A stretch of 64,000 nucleotides of DNA, taken from Thalassotalea fonticola. Its GTDB lineage: Bacteria; Pseudomonadota; Gammaproteobacteria; Enterobacterales; Alteromonadaceae. Position 1 is the stretch's first letter, and each line of letters starts with the position of its first letter. Below the pieces are notes generated by a model. That model had not been told where the DNA came from. It saw only the letters and a list, made by a program, of their open reading frames with translations, and ran no database searches. Location: contig NZ_CP136600.1 in assembly GCF_032911225.1 (NCBI RefSeq), positions 1 through 64,000 of the forward strand, read 5' to 3'. The translations under genes were made by a program, and so were the position numbers. This document shows, in pieces, positions 8,074 through 16,782 of the stretch.

Positions 8074-8460
8074 AAACAAAGTATTTGTAGATCTATTAAA
8101 TAGATTAACCTGTAGCACTTTTCCAATTAAAGCGGGTGAGGGTTACATGAAGATAAAAACTAGAAATACATACTGTTTTATTATGAACAATTAATATTAT
8201 TTTTCTTACCTATTTTTATTAACTTATATGTAAACTTGTAAACTTAATTAGTCTTTAAAAGTTAAAAAGAGGGTTGGTTTCCTCCTAGAATATGTCAGGA
8301 TAATATCTTTGATATGAGTTTTGGGCGTTTTGAACTGTCAGCTGACATTTACGGCCCATTGCAGCGTTACTGACAGCTCCCTACCCCAAAACGACTGAGA
8401 ATTACAACATTAATTGGCTGCTTCTAATTTTCTCTATGTGTCATTAGATGTTTTATTTCA
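8074..8460. other. No gene; long imperfect hairpin at 8323-8392
   Basis: These bases hold no credible reading frame. A nested inverted repeat is present: outer arms GTTTTGGG (8323-8330) and CCCAAAAC (8385-8392), inner arms CTGTCAG (near 8337) and CTGACAG (near 8372). Two-step imperfect hairpins of this size recall attC-like or small-mobile-sequence structure, but the attC core boxes are not evident. Confidence 0.4.
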
Positions 8461-8721
8461 AATGTTCGCATACCGGACATAAATAACTTCAAAAATGCAA
8501 TACTTTTTCTAATGGTATTTCAGTCTACATTTGATTGCACAAATGCAGAAAAATATTTTCTTTCAACAGCGTAAATGAAGTTTGTTGTTTTATTGATTTT
8601 TTCAAGTTAAATTATGAGCTTAATAAATGTTAGGAGAGTTTCTTCCTGTAGAAATGAATAAACTAACCTGTTAAAAGAGCTGTTATGCCGCAATAGCCTA
8701 ATCAATAGACATGGAGGTGTT
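8461..8721 (+). promoter_or_regulatory. Cassette-array leader, copy A (attI-like)
   Basis: About 240 bases before the first cassette gene share many blocks with 16070-16329: CATACTTTTTCTAATG versus the same in copy B; CAAATGCAGA; GTGGTTTTATT-like; AAGTTAAATTA, GAGCTTAATAAA, CTTCCTGTAGAAAT and finally AAAGAGCTGTTATG versus TAAAGCTGTTATA. The homology ends at GTTAT, the same point where attC sites are cut, and different cassette genes follow. This is what attI sites or fixed first-cassette leaders look like. It may also carry the array promoter. No integron integrase gene is found beside it. Confidence 0.5.
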
Positions 8722-9840
8722 ATGGGTGTTTTTTTAAGAAAAAGTATTAAAGTCGGTGCTTTTCGTTTTAATTTATCTAAATCTGGGGTAGGTGTCTCGG
8801 CTGGTGTAAAAGGGTTAAGGCTTGGCACTGGTCCAAGAGGAAATTATGTTCGCATTGGAACAAAAGGAATTTATTATAGTGCATCACTTCCAAAACCACC
8901 CAATATTGACTCTAATCCACGAATAGAACCAATAAATTTAGATAGCGTTAAATTGCCTGTTTCATCGACTCATGAAGAACTGAAAGAAATTGACTCTGCA
9001 GATACATCACAAATTGTCGATTCTTCATCTGTAGACCTATTAAATGAATTAAACTTAAAACAAAAAAAACTAACACTTTTTCCAATTGTATTTGCTATTT
9101 TCATATTATTAGTGTTATTTGGTTATTATTCAAAATTATCAAATGAGCTGTTAGGCGTTCTAATTTTTCTGGGCGTTGGATTTTCTTGGTTTTCACATAA
9201 TAGAGATATATTGGCAAAGACATCCGTTCTACTCTACGATTTTGAACCAAAAATTGAATCTAATTATAACCAATTGATTGAGGGGCTACTGAAAATTAGC
9301 CAGTGTGCAAAAGTTTGGCATATTTCTGCTTCTGGAAAAGTTTTAGATCAAAAGTATCATGCAGGTGCAAGTGATCTAGTCGAACGCAAAGAAACAACAA
9401 TTAAAGTTGTTGAACCTCCCAATATAAAAACGAATGTTAAATCTATTGCTATAGCTGTTGGCCGTCAAACATTACACTTTTTCCCTGATCGTGTTCTAAT
9501 TTTTGATGCAAATGGAGTTGGTGCAGCTAACTACTATTCTCTAAAAGTAAATGCTAAAGAAAAACAATTTATTGAAGAGGATGGAGTGCCTTCAGACGCA
9601 AAAGTTGTAGATAAAACTTGGAAGTATGTAAATAAATCTGGTGGCCCAGATAGAAGATTTAATGATAACCACGAAATACCCATCTGCCTTTATGAAGAAA
9701 TCCTATTTAAGAGTAGAAATGGGATAAATGAGATCATTCAATTGTCTTCTTGCGGAAAAACAAAAATGTTATTAGACGCTTTTACTAAATTTTCAACTTT
9801 TTTACCTAAAGAAGTGGTTTCTCAATCCGAAGCGGCATAA
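8722..9840 (+). CDS. DUF4236 membrane protein (integron cassette 1)
   Basis: The 372-aa protein starts with a full DUF4236 domain (residues 1-57: RKSIKVGAFRFNLSKSGVGV, then GTGPRGNYVRIGTKGIYY). Two hydrophobic segments follow near residues 112-130 and 136-152. The remaining ~210 residues form a predicted soluble domain I do not recognise. GGAGG lies six bases before the ATG. The stop codon lies at the first base of an attC site (9838-9934), the normal relation of a cassette gene to its attC. DUF4236 is a common short domain of unknown role, often found at the N-terminus of envelope or stress-related proteins. Position as first cassette after the leader means it is likely well expressed if the array promoter is active. 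Confidence 0.8.
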   Translation: MGVFLRKSIKVGAFRFNLSKSGVGVSAGVKGLRLGTGPRGNYVRIGTKGIYYSASLPKPPNIDSNPRIEPINLDSVKLPVSSTHEELKEIDSADTSQIVDSSSVDLLNELNLKQKKLTLFPIVFAIFILLVLFGYYSKLSNELLGVLIFLGVGFSWFSHNRDILAKTSVLLYDFEPKIESNYNQLIEGLLKISQCAKVWHISASGKVLDQKYHAGASDLVERKETTIKVVEPPNIKTNVKSIAIAVGRQTLHFFPDRVLIFDANGVGAANYYSLKVNAKEKQFIEEDGVPSDAKVVDKTWKYVNKSGGPDRRFNDNHEIPICLYEEILFKSRNGINEIIQLSSCGKTKMLLDAFTKFSTFLPKEVVSQSEAA

Positions 9841-9934
9841 CAAAAATTTAAAGCGGGACTGCTTACTGTTTGCTCGGTTTCGCTTCGATACACATTTTAG
9901 CAAACTTTTATCAGCCCCTTAAATGGGCGTTATA
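9838..9934 (+). repeat. attC site 1
   Basis: Begins TAACAAAAATTT at the stop codon of cassette 1 and ends GGGCGTTATAC. Outer arms ATTTAAAGCGGG and CCCCTTAAAT pair imperfectly; inner arms GTTTGCT (9868-9874) and AGCAAAC (9899-9905) pair exactly. The layout is that of Vibrio-type attC recombination sites. Confidence 0.85.
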
Positions 9935-9955
9935 CGAAATAGAAATGGAGTCTCT

Positions 9956-10546
9956 TTGAGTTCTGAAAATTTTGAATTAAGTGATGGTGCATTACGTCAA
10001 CGAAGAAACTTGATGTCTGTGACATTATTGGTTGTTTTTACTCACTTTGCGGGGGTAGAGTTCGGTGAGCAAGTGAAGTTCATGGGTACTTCTTTTAAAA
10101 TTACTAACCCCAATTTCATTATTCAATTTATTTTGATTATACAAGCATATTTTTTGTGGCGATTTTATCAGTATTTTTACCATGACAAAGTTACTCCAGC
10201 TCTGAAATTTCAATATCGAAACCAATTATCATCAACACAGGATAAAGAAATTCTTTCTCAAATATTTAAAAAGCTACCGAAAGGCGTTCAGTTAATATCA
10301 AGTAGCCATACTTATTCTGATATACAAAAATTAGACTCAAGCGCAGGTATATACGAAGTAGAAGTTAATTCACCAAATTCAGATAACTCAGGTGATAACA
10401 AACATTTGATAGAAATATCAAGAAAGTCTATTGAAAAAAAGAAATTTCCAGTCGTTTTTGGTTTTGCTTTCCGAGGAAAGATTATAACTGATTTTTATTT
10501 ACCTTTGATTTTTGTAATTTTATCAGTTCCCTTAAATTTCGTATAA
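9956..10546 (+). CDS. Hypothetical membrane protein (integron cassette 2)
   Basis: Start placed at TTG 9956 because GGAG lies five bases before it; an ATG at 9923 in the same frame lies inside the preceding attC and would begin before the cassette boundary. The 196-aa product has hydrophobic segments near residues 19-37 and 50-72, a polar domain, and a last hydrophobic segment at the C-terminus (residues ~180-196). No family is recognised. It ends at attC site 2. Small membrane proteins of unknown function are common in integron cassettes. Confidence 0.7.
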   Translation: MSSENFELSDGALRQRRNLMSVTLLVVFTHFAGVEFGEQVKFMGTSFKITNPNFIIQFILIIQAYFLWRFYQYFYHDKVTPALKFQYRNQLSSTQDKEILSQIFKKLPKGVQLISSSHTYSDIQKLDSSAGIYEVEVNSPNSDNSGDNKHLIEISRKSIEKKKFPVVFGFAFRGKIITDFYLPLIFVILSVPLNFV

Positions 10547-10634
10547 CAAGTCATTCAAAAGGACAAAACAGTTGGATTTTGCTCCTTAGTCGCTTATTTT
10601 AGCCAACAATTATCAGCCCCTTAGTTGGGCATTA
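10544..10634 (+). repeat. attC site 2
   Basis: Begins at the stop codon of cassette 2 with TAACAAGTCATTCAAAAGGAC and ends GGGCATTATA. Inner arms CAGTTGG and CCAAC pair. The right core reads CATTAT instead of CGTTAT, so the G at the crossover point is lost and this site may recombine poorly. The left half is nearly identical to sites 5 and 7. Confidence 0.85.
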
Positions 10635-10652
10635 TATTCCTAGGAGTTGAAA

Positions 10653-11201
10653 ATGGAGTTTTCAGAAATAAGTAAAATTGTATTTGGGATCGTTACCGCT
10701 GTAGGTACTATAGCATTAACTTTTTTTAATATGAGTCAAACTAGGAAAGTTACAGCTGAGTTGTTAGAGAAATTTGAAATAGCTGTTGAAAAGACTCAAA
10801 AGAATTCGGTGACTGAATTGTTTCGCTTAATTCATGGATTGCGAATGAATTACCAAGACATTATTGAGTTGATAAACCATGATGACTGTTCAAGAATAAT
10901 ATACGCATTAAAAAGAACACCTGGCTTGGTTTGTTATGAAAATGGTTCTTTTCAGTATACATCTATTGGCAGAAATTCAATTTTTAAATTCGTTGATAAA
11001 TGGTTTACTCGACTCGGTATTGCAACCTTTAGCATATTTACTTTTGCCAGTTATTTACTGCTTGTTTTTGGTAATAATTACTCGGCAATTGCCGGGTTTT
11101 TTATGCTTATTGTGTTTGCATTTATGTTAGGTCGGCAGTTAAGACAAAGGAGGTATGACCAAATGGTAGAGTCTTTAGTAAAACCGGAACTTATGAAGTA
11201 A
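10653..11201 (+). CDS. Hypothetical membrane protein (integron cassette 3)
   Basis: ATG 10653 is chosen because AGGAG lies six bases upstream; a TTG at 10647 would leave no space. The 182-aa product has a hydrophobic N-terminal segment (residues ~7-26), a helical polar region with FEIAVEKTQKNSVTELFRLI that could form a coiled coil, and two closely spaced hydrophobic segments near residues 117-157, with a basic C-terminal tail (RQLRQRRYD). No family is recognised. It is bounded by attC sites 2 and 3. Confidence 0.7.
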   Translation: MEFSEISKIVFGIVTAVGTIALTFFNMSQTRKVTAELLEKFEIAVEKTQKNSVTELFRLIHGLRMNYQDIIELINHDDCSRIIYALKRTPGLVCYENGSFQYTSIGRNSIFKFVDKWFTRLGIATFSIFTFASYLLLVFGNNYSAIAGFFMLIVFAFMLGRQLRQRRYDQMVESLVKPELMK

Positions 11202-11287
11202 ATAAGCCGGGACAAAAAACAATTGGCCTTCCTTCGTTCTCATTAATTTTAGCGAACTATTTTAAGCCGTTTAGCAGGGCGTTATTG
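11199..11287 (+). repeat. attC site 3
   Basis: Begins at the stop codon of cassette 3 (TAAATAAGCCGGGAC, left core eroded relative to TAACAA) and ends AAGCCGTTTAGCAGGGCGTTATTG. Inner arms ATTGGC and GCGAAC are imperfect. It is the last attC before the Gabija-like pair. Confidence 0.75.
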
Positions 11288-11570
11288 AAACAAAATCTAA
11301 TCCGAAATTACTTTTATAATGAAGTCCTAATGTCTCAAATTTGGCATTAGTTAACATGTCCAAAATGTTCGCATTCCTGACGTTAGCAATTCGTTAATTA
11401 AATATTAGTTACAGTCAGTAGCACTCTATAAAGCCGACATTATGAAACGCTTTATTTAAAGCCTAATTTATTCAAGTTTCATTCATTACTGAATTAAGGT
11501 ATTGTTTTATATACTTTCATTTAGCGATTAAACCTAGAACATTAAAGATAAATTTATGTTGAGGGAACAA
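11288..11570. promoter_or_regulatory. Upstream region of the Gabija-like operon
   Basis: No gene. The segment holds GTTCGCATTCCTGAC (near 11367), which resembles GTTCGCATACCGGAC in leader A and GTTCGCATTGCTGAC in leader B, and CTATAAAGC, also found in leader B. It probably carries the promoter of the nuclease-helicase pair. A SigA-type promoter could not be fixed with confidence. Confidence 0.4.
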
Positions 11571-13520
11571 ATGCATTTATCAAATATAAGCATTAAAGGG
11601 TATAAAGTAGTAAACGAAACATCCACCGTTGCATTACATAAAGGGCTTAACGTAATTGTCGGTGAGAATGCATCAGGTAAAACATCGATAATTGATGCTA
11701 TCAGGTTACTTTTGCGTGAAGATGAATTTGGCTTTTCACCAGTTTCCGAAAAAGACTTTCACAAACCATTTACTGACAATAGTCAACCAGCGGATAATTT
11801 TTTTATTCAAGGGCAGTTTAGTGGGTTATCAAAAGATGATAAAGTAACTTTCCTCCCTTGGTATGACTTAAAAGAGCATGCAACACTTAGTCTTAAATTT
11901 GAAAATAAAGAAAAATATGGGCGATATAAAAAGCAAGTATGGGGAGGTAGTTCTAAATCATCAGTGTTTGAATGGGAGTTATTTGACAAGATAAATTGTA
12001 TATATTTACCCCCTCTAAGAGATGCCGAAGCAAAGCTAAAAGAGGGTAAATCATCTCGTTTAGCAAAATTATTGAAGAACTTAGAAGCTTCAGCAATTAA
12101 AGATGCGAAAGGTAATTACAAGCTCCATAAACTTGAAGAAAGGTTTAAAGTCTTTAATGACGAAATAGCTACTTCTGAAGACTTTCCGATTAAGGGCATG
12201 AATGACAAAATAAGTCAGCAACTAAAGGATGCAGTGGGTCAAACATTCGGGCAACATACACATATATCGTTCTCTGAAGTGGGTTTTAATCGAATTGCTG
12301 AAAGCCTGCGTTTGTTTTTCTTTCCGGGTATAGAAGAACATGAAAATAAAGAAAATTATCGTTCTTTAGACGAAAATAGTTTGGGGCATAATAACTTACT
12401 GTACCTAGCAACTATTCTTGCTGAGCTTATTGACTCAGGAGAGCAAGATGAACGCTTGAAAGTGCTGCTGGTTGAGGAGCCTGAAGCTCACTTACATCCT
12501 CAGCTTCAAATAAAGCTTTTAAAATACCTTGAGACAATATCTTTAAGCAGAGAAATTCAGGTCATTGTCACAACACACTCCCCTGTTTTAGCGTCATCCG
12601 CGACAATTAACAGTCTAATCCATATTTGTTCTAATAATGGGAAAGTTAATGCTACACCCATAAAAGATACAGGGTTGGATTATAAGGTCAGTATTAAGTG
12701 TGAAACGCACGATGGCTGCAGTGACATAACTATTCCTGAAAGTGCTGACTTTTTAACTCGTTGGTTAGATACAACAAAATCGACACTCTTGTTTGCCAAA
12801 GGAATAATTCTTGTAGAAGGTATTGCTGAAGCGTTTATCGTTCCTCAATTAGCAAAAAAAATACTTAAAAAGTATAACTCAACGAATAAACCTAAATTAC
12901 CGGAAAGTATAGATGAAGCAGGTGTAAGCGTTGTTAATATGAATGGGATTTACTTTAAACATTTCATGAGACTGTTTTGTAATTTTGGTATTGAGGACAA
13001 AGAAAGTGCTAATATTCCCATCAGGTGTTCGGGAATGACAGATCAAGACCCAGAAAAGGACTTAGATGAAAATGGAAATAAAACAATTCCTGCTAGTCCA
13101 ACTACTGCTAACCATAATTTTGGTAAAAATCCTGCACTGAATTTAATAGCAACAATCAATAAGTCTGAATACTGCCGCCTATTTGTAGGCCCTCTTAAAA
13201 CCTTAGAGTATGACTTAGCTATGGAAGGCAATAATATTCAAAGCATGGCTAGTGTGCTTGCAGAAAATTGGCATAATAGAGAAGAGGTTTATAAAGAACT
13301 AAAAGAGATAAGTGAAAAAGATTGGTGCAAAGAAACGCTTAAAAATAAAGCTGAAGCAGCAAATGAAATTCTAAAAAGGATTGAAGATAAAAATATGGGT
13401 AAAGGATATTTTGCCCAGTTATTCTCTGAAACAATTACTAAAAATAGTGAATTAGCTACTCCTCAATATATAACTAATGCTGTTCTTTGGGCATGTGGGG
13501 GAAAAGTTAGTGACCAATAG
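11571..13520 (+). CDS. gajA: Gabija-like GajA: OLD-family ATPase/TOPRIM nuclease
   Basis: ATG 11571 is chosen because GAGGGA lies a few bases upstream; ATG 11556 is an alternative. The 649-aa protein begins with an ABC-type ATPase: Walker A GENASGKTS near residue 31, signature region, Walker B VEEPEAHLHP near 301 and H-loop TTHSP near 335. A C-terminal TOPRIM follows: VEG with its Glu near 416 and TDQD near 490. This is the OLD nuclease layout; next to a UvrD-type helicase it is a class 2 OLD, the arrangement of Gabija anti-phage systems, in which the GajA nuclease acts on phage DNA when nucleotides run low. It is longer than the ~580 aa of the best-known GajA. The next gene overlaps by 11 bases, so the two are co-translated. 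Confidence 0.85.
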   Translation: MHLSNISIKGYKVVNETSTVALHKGLNVIVGENASGKTSIIDAIRLLLREDEFGFSPVSEKDFHKPFTDNSQPADNFFIQGQFSGLSKDDKVTFLPWYDLKEHATLSLKFENKEKYGRYKKQVWGGSSKSSVFEWELFDKINCIYLPPLRDAEAKLKEGKSSRLAKLLKNLEASAIKDAKGNYKLHKLEERFKVFNDEIATSEDFPIKGMNDKISQQLKDAVGQTFGQHTHISFSEVGFNRIAESLRLFFFPGIEEHENKENYRSLDENSLGHNNLLYLATILAELIDSGEQDERLKVLLVEEPEAHLHPQLQIKLLKYLETISLSREIQVIVTTHSPVLASSATINSLIHICSNNGKVNATPIKDTGLDYKVSIKCETHDGCSDITIPESADFLTRWLDTTKSTLLFAKGIILVEGIAEAFIVPQLAKKILKKYNSTNKPKLPESIDEAGVSVVNMNGIYFKHFMRLFCNFGIEDKESANIPIRCSGMTDQDPEKDLDENGNKTIPASPTTANHNFGKNPALNLIATINKSEYCRLFVGPLKTLEYDLAMEGNNIQSMASVLAENWHNREEVYKELKEISEKDWCKETLKNKAEAANEILKRIEDKNMGKGYFAQLFSETITKNSELATPQYITNAVLWACGGKVSDQ

Positions 13521-15510
13521 GGAAGAGCTAATATCTACACTCTGCCCAACCAATGGTGAACACATTTACTGCGATAAATGTCAGACCAATGGTAAATGCA
13601 GGGTGAAAGAAAAAACTGATAAGCAAATAAACTACATCTTATCCCCTATAGACGAGTCTATATTTTTAAAGGCTTGCCCAGGAAGTGGTAAAACCGAAGT
13701 TGTAGCTATGAAAGCTGCCTATGAAATATCAAAATGGCAGTCTAATGGAGGGATTGCCATTTTATCCTTCACAAATAATGCTGCTGACGTGATTCATGAG
13801 CGAGTAAGTGAATTTATGAGGCATGAAAAAGTTTCTCATCCTCACTTTATTGGCACGTTCGATAGTTGGCTGCACGGATTTATAGCTCACCCATTTCTTC
13901 ATAAAATATATAAATATACTGGGAAGTTAGATTCTGATAATGATAGGTCTTATCGTATTATTGATGAGAAAGAACATTCGAATTCGAACAACAAAAATGA
14001 CAAATCAAAGCATTTTTTAAACAACTATATACTGGATACCCCATTTGTTTCCAAGAGCGGAAAAAAAACAAATCTATGTGTCAATAATGTCCGGTGGGAG
14101 GGTGAATGGGAGTTATTTAATCCTCTTTCTTCAAATTCCCCTTTTATTTCTGTAGCTGACTATTTTAACAATGTTGCCTTTGAAGAATTTAGATCGGATA
14201 AACTTTGGTTGACAGTAGAAAAAATAAATAATGGAATAATAGAAAAAAAACGCAAGTTTAATAAAAAAGGCTTCGCTACATACAATGATATAGAATGGAA
14301 CAGCCTGAAATTATTTAAAGAACATAATGATTTATTAGTTTTATTATCAAAACGCTTTCCATTAATTATTATTGACGAAGCACAAGATTTATCTAAGTTA
14401 CAATTATCAATACTCAAATATTTGAAGTATCAAGGTAGTGAAATTCATTTTGTTGGCGATCTTCAGCAAGCCATTTATGAATTTAAAAAAGTTGATCCAG
14501 TATTAGTAAAAAACTTTGTTAAAAATGAATCATTTAAAACGATGAATTTAACGAACAACTTTCGTAGTAACCAAAATATTGTAGATTTCAGTCAAAACCT
14601 TATTACTTCAAACTCTGTTATTGAAGGAAATTGCAATGTTGAAAGTTACCCGTGCGTGTTTGTTTCATATCCAAAAGATGAAATAGAAAAGCTACCACTT
14701 TGGTTTGAAAACTATCTAGTGAAGAGTGGTGGTGTAGACATTCAAAATTCAGTAATCCTTGCTCGTGGAAGAGGTACTATCTCAAAATTACGACCATCTT
14801 CTAATAATAATTTAAATCCTCCCCATAAATTAGCATTATCTCTAAAGTTATGGGCTGAAGGAGGTGTTCAAGGCCTGAACGACTCCATTTCCATGATGGG
14901 AAAAGTTATTAGCTCTAAGTTCTTTGAAGAATATCCGGCTTCCTCTAGTCAGTTTTATAAACCAAGTATTGTTTCTAAAGTATCTGATTGGCGTTCTTTT
15001 ATTTCACAATCATTAAATGAATTTTTACTTGTAAAAGGTGTAATTGAATTTGATCAATTATGGTCTCGCTGGGCAAAGCTAATAAAAGAATCTTTCCCTC
15101 AAATTATTATAAATAACATTCAAAATTTGGAGTTTTCTGAAAAGGATTTTAAGTTTAATAGTCCGGACAAATTTAATTTCCAATCTCCAAATGGCGATTC
15201 AAAGAAAAAAGTGATCGACACCATTAAATTCACTCCTGAAAGTTCATCTTCTATTCCTGTTAAAACAATTCACTCGGTCAAAGGAGAAACTCTTGAAGCT
15301 GTGATGGTGGTATCTTCATTAACCTGTAAAGGTACTAAGGATGGACATTGGACACAGTGGATAGATAACCCAGAGACAGAAGCTGCACGGCTTGCATATG
15401 TCGCTAGTTCACGGCCAAAAAAAATATTGGTTTGGGCAGTACCTAATGTAAATGAGAAACAGAAACTTATAGAACTTGGTCTAGACCAAGAAAAATGGGA
15501 GTTTAATTAA
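13510..15510 (+). CDS. gajB: Gabija-like GajB: UvrD-type superfamily 1 helicase
   Basis: GTG 13510 is preferred because GGGGGA lies nine bases before it; a start at ATG 13477 would overlap gajA by 44 bases with no clear ribosome site. The 666-aa protein has SF1 helicase motifs: ACPGSGKT (near residue 55), LSFTNNAA, IIDEAQDLS, VGDLQQAIY, NFRSNQNIV, TIHSVKGETLEAV and YVASSRPK. A cluster of four cysteines near residues 12, 21, 24 and 30 (CP...CDKC...C) looks like a small zinc site ahead of the helicase, which is unusual; the well-studied GajB is shorter (~490 aa). It is expected to act with GajA. No attC is found after the stop, so the pair may not be a mobile cassette now. Confidence 0.85.
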   Translation: MTNREELISTLCPTNGEHIYCDKCQTNGKCRVKEKTDKQINYILSPIDESIFLKACPGSGKTEVVAMKAAYEISKWQSNGGIAILSFTNNAADVIHERVSEFMRHEKVSHPHFIGTFDSWLHGFIAHPFLHKIYKYTGKLDSDNDRSYRIIDEKEHSNSNNKNDKSKHFLNNYILDTPFVSKSGKKTNLCVNNVRWEGEWELFNPLSSNSPFISVADYFNNVAFEEFRSDKLWLTVEKINNGIIEKKRKFNKKGFATYNDIEWNSLKLFKEHNDLLVLLSKRFPLIIIDEAQDLSKLQLSILKYLKYQGSEIHFVGDLQQAIYEFKKVDPVLVKNFVKNESFKTMNLTNNFRSNQNIVDFSQNLITSNSVIEGNCNVESYPCVFVSYPKDEIEKLPLWFENYLVKSGGVDIQNSVILARGRGTISKLRPSSNNNLNPPHKLALSLKLWAEGGVQGLNDSISMMGKVISSKFFEEYPASSSQFYKPSIVSKVSDWRSFISQSLNEFLLVKGVIEFDQLWSRWAKLIKESFPQIIINNIQNLEFSEKDFKFNSPDKFNFQSPNGDSKKKVIDTIKFTPESSSSIPVKTIHSVKGETLEAVMVVSSLTCKGTKDGHWTQWIDNPETEAARLAYVASSRPKKILVWAVPNVNEKQKLIELGLDQEKWEFN

Positions 15511-15648
15511 CATCCATTAACAGCTAGAAATTGCTATTTATGTTACTAAATAAATAGATTTACTTAATGCCCGCTATAAAGCCAAAAGAGGTCTTATAAA
15601 TGCAGTTTGTTAGTTTCTGGAAATGACCTGCTCCGTGGCAGTAGTTAA
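15511..15648. other. Short gap with no attC
   Basis: The 138 bases between gajB and the convergent small gene were checked for attC boxes. None is seen; only a weak inverted repeat (TAGAAATTGC) is present. The cassette boundary expected here has been lost or never existed. Confidence 0.4.
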
Positions 15649-15903
15649 CTATCCACGAATATCGATGTCTGGGGTTGTATTTATGTCGCCTTCATTATCG
15701 ATGGTGACTGGCTTGCCGTTCAGTAATAGCCCCACAAAATTTTCAGTAGGGCATATTCGTATAAATTTGAGTTCAAAGCCATAGTGGAATAATGAACTGG
15801 CCGCCACCTTTTGAGCGTTGTTGAGTTCAGACCACAATGTTTGGTTATTTAGCGAAATTTTACGACGATCATTTTTGGGTAAAATATTACTTGGGTTAGT
15901 CAT
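15649..15903 (-). CDS. Small hypothetical protein in reverse orientation within the array
   Basis: ATG 15903 follows AGGGAA by four bases and is preferred to ATG 15924. The 84-aa product begins MTNPSNILPKNDRRKISLNN and ends with GKPVTIDNEGDINTTPDIDI. It looks like a compact soluble protein: a helix (LWSELNNAQKVAASSLFHYG) followed by beta strands. I recall similar small proteins in Alteromonadales but cannot name a family. It is the only minus-strand gene among plus-strand cassettes and is convergent with gajB. No attC is attached. Confidence 0.6.
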   Translation of the reverse strand: MTNPSNILPKNDRRKISLNNQTLWSELNNAQKVAASSLFHYGFELKFIRICPTENFVGLLLNGKPVTIDNEGDINTTPDIDIRG

Positions 15904-16069
15904 TACGTTCCCTGTAAGTTGCATTGTGAAAATACCTAAGAGCTAAGTTTAGAATACTTACGTTAATTAGCCAGTTTCCGATTCAAAGCATGTAAAAAAA
16001 TAATTTTTAAAAAACTAGTTAACTGGCACAATCGGTAGCAAAAAATGCAGTAAACAGATGAGAGGGACG
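15904..16069. other. No gene recognised
   Basis: Bases between the small reverse gene and leader B. They probably contain the promoter of the reverse gene. No repeats or RNA structures stand out. Confidence 0.35.
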
Positions 16070-16329
16070 CTTCTATAAAGCTCACTTGGTTCGCATTGCT
16101 GACTAAAATCCTGCAATAAAATGCCATACTTTTTCTAATGAATTCTTAATCTATATTTCGCTATACAAATGCAGATTAATACTTTAGTTAATCAGAGCAA
16201 GTGAAGTTTGTGGTTTTATTAATTTTTTTAAGTTAAATTAGGAGCTTAATAAAATTTAGGTAACTATCTTCCTGTAGAAATTAAGATACTTTCCTCTTAA
16301 TAAAGCTGTTATATGTACAAGGATAGTAA
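16070..16329 (+). promoter_or_regulatory. Cassette-array leader, copy B (attI-like)
   Basis: Matches leader A (8461-8721) block by block, including CATACTTTTTCTAATG, ACAAATGCAGA, TTTTTAAGTTAAATTA, GAGCTTAATAAA, CTTCCTGTAGAAAT and AAAGCTGTTAT, after which the sequences diverge into different cassette genes. Two copies of one leader, each followed by cassettes, suggest that two arrays have been joined or that the leader was duplicated. Confidence 0.5.
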
Positions 16330-16665
16330 ATGAGATCGCTTCCGATTCTGAAGCCTAATTCACCTGAACAAAATATCGAATTAATCCGCTGCTCTATAAG
16401 CGGCAATTTATCTGGTGTCCAAAATGCCATCAACAATGGCTCTGATATCAATATCGTTGATGCTAATGGAATCTCAGCTCTAATTGCTGCAAGTATGGCT
16501 GGTCACCTTGATATTGTTAAGTTTCTCGTTTCAAACGGCGCAGATGTCACGCTCAAAGATCAACTTGGCTATGATGCTTATCATTCAGCTATGTTTTATG
16601 GCGATTTTAAAGGGGCAAAAACAGAGCCTTTTAATACAATAATGTCAGTGGTAAAGTACATATAA
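16330..16665 (+). CDS. Ankyrin-repeat protein (integron cassette)
   Basis: The 111-aa product has about two and a half ankyrin repeats: ELIRCSISGNLSGVQNAINNG, then SALIAASMAGHLDIVKFLVS with NGADVTLKDQLGYDAY, and a partial third. The ATG lies just after the leader and CAAGGAT serves as ribosome site. Ankyrin repeats bind proteins; a small single-domain protein like this could be an antitoxin or anti-restriction partner, but nothing in the sequence shows that. The stop is the first codon of attC site 4. Confidence 0.8.
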   Translation: MRSLPILKPNSPEQNIELIRCSISGNLSGVQNAINNGSDINIVDANGISALIAASMAGHLDIVKFLVSNGADVTLKDQLGYDAYHSAMFYGDFKGAKTEPFNTIMSVVKYI

Positions 16666-16757
16666 CAAGCTAATTAATAAGGACAAAAAACAGTTTGCTG
16701 TTTTCGTTCCTCAACATTTTAGCAAACAATTTTTTGCCCATTATTAGGGCGTTATGT
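16663..16757 (+). repeat. attC site 4
   Basis: Runs from TAACAAGCTAATTAATAAGGAC at the stop of the ankyrin gene to TTAGGGCGTTATG. Inner arms CAGTTTGCT and AGCAAAC pair. Outer arms TTAATAAGG and CCATTATTA pair with one mismatch. Confidence 0.85.
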
Positions 16758-16782
16758 TCAACTTGAAAATGAGGTTGTTTAA

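Noticed and set aside
14160..14417. Minus-strand frame inside gajB
   Set aside because: It is a shadow of the helicase gene and has no start signal or family match.
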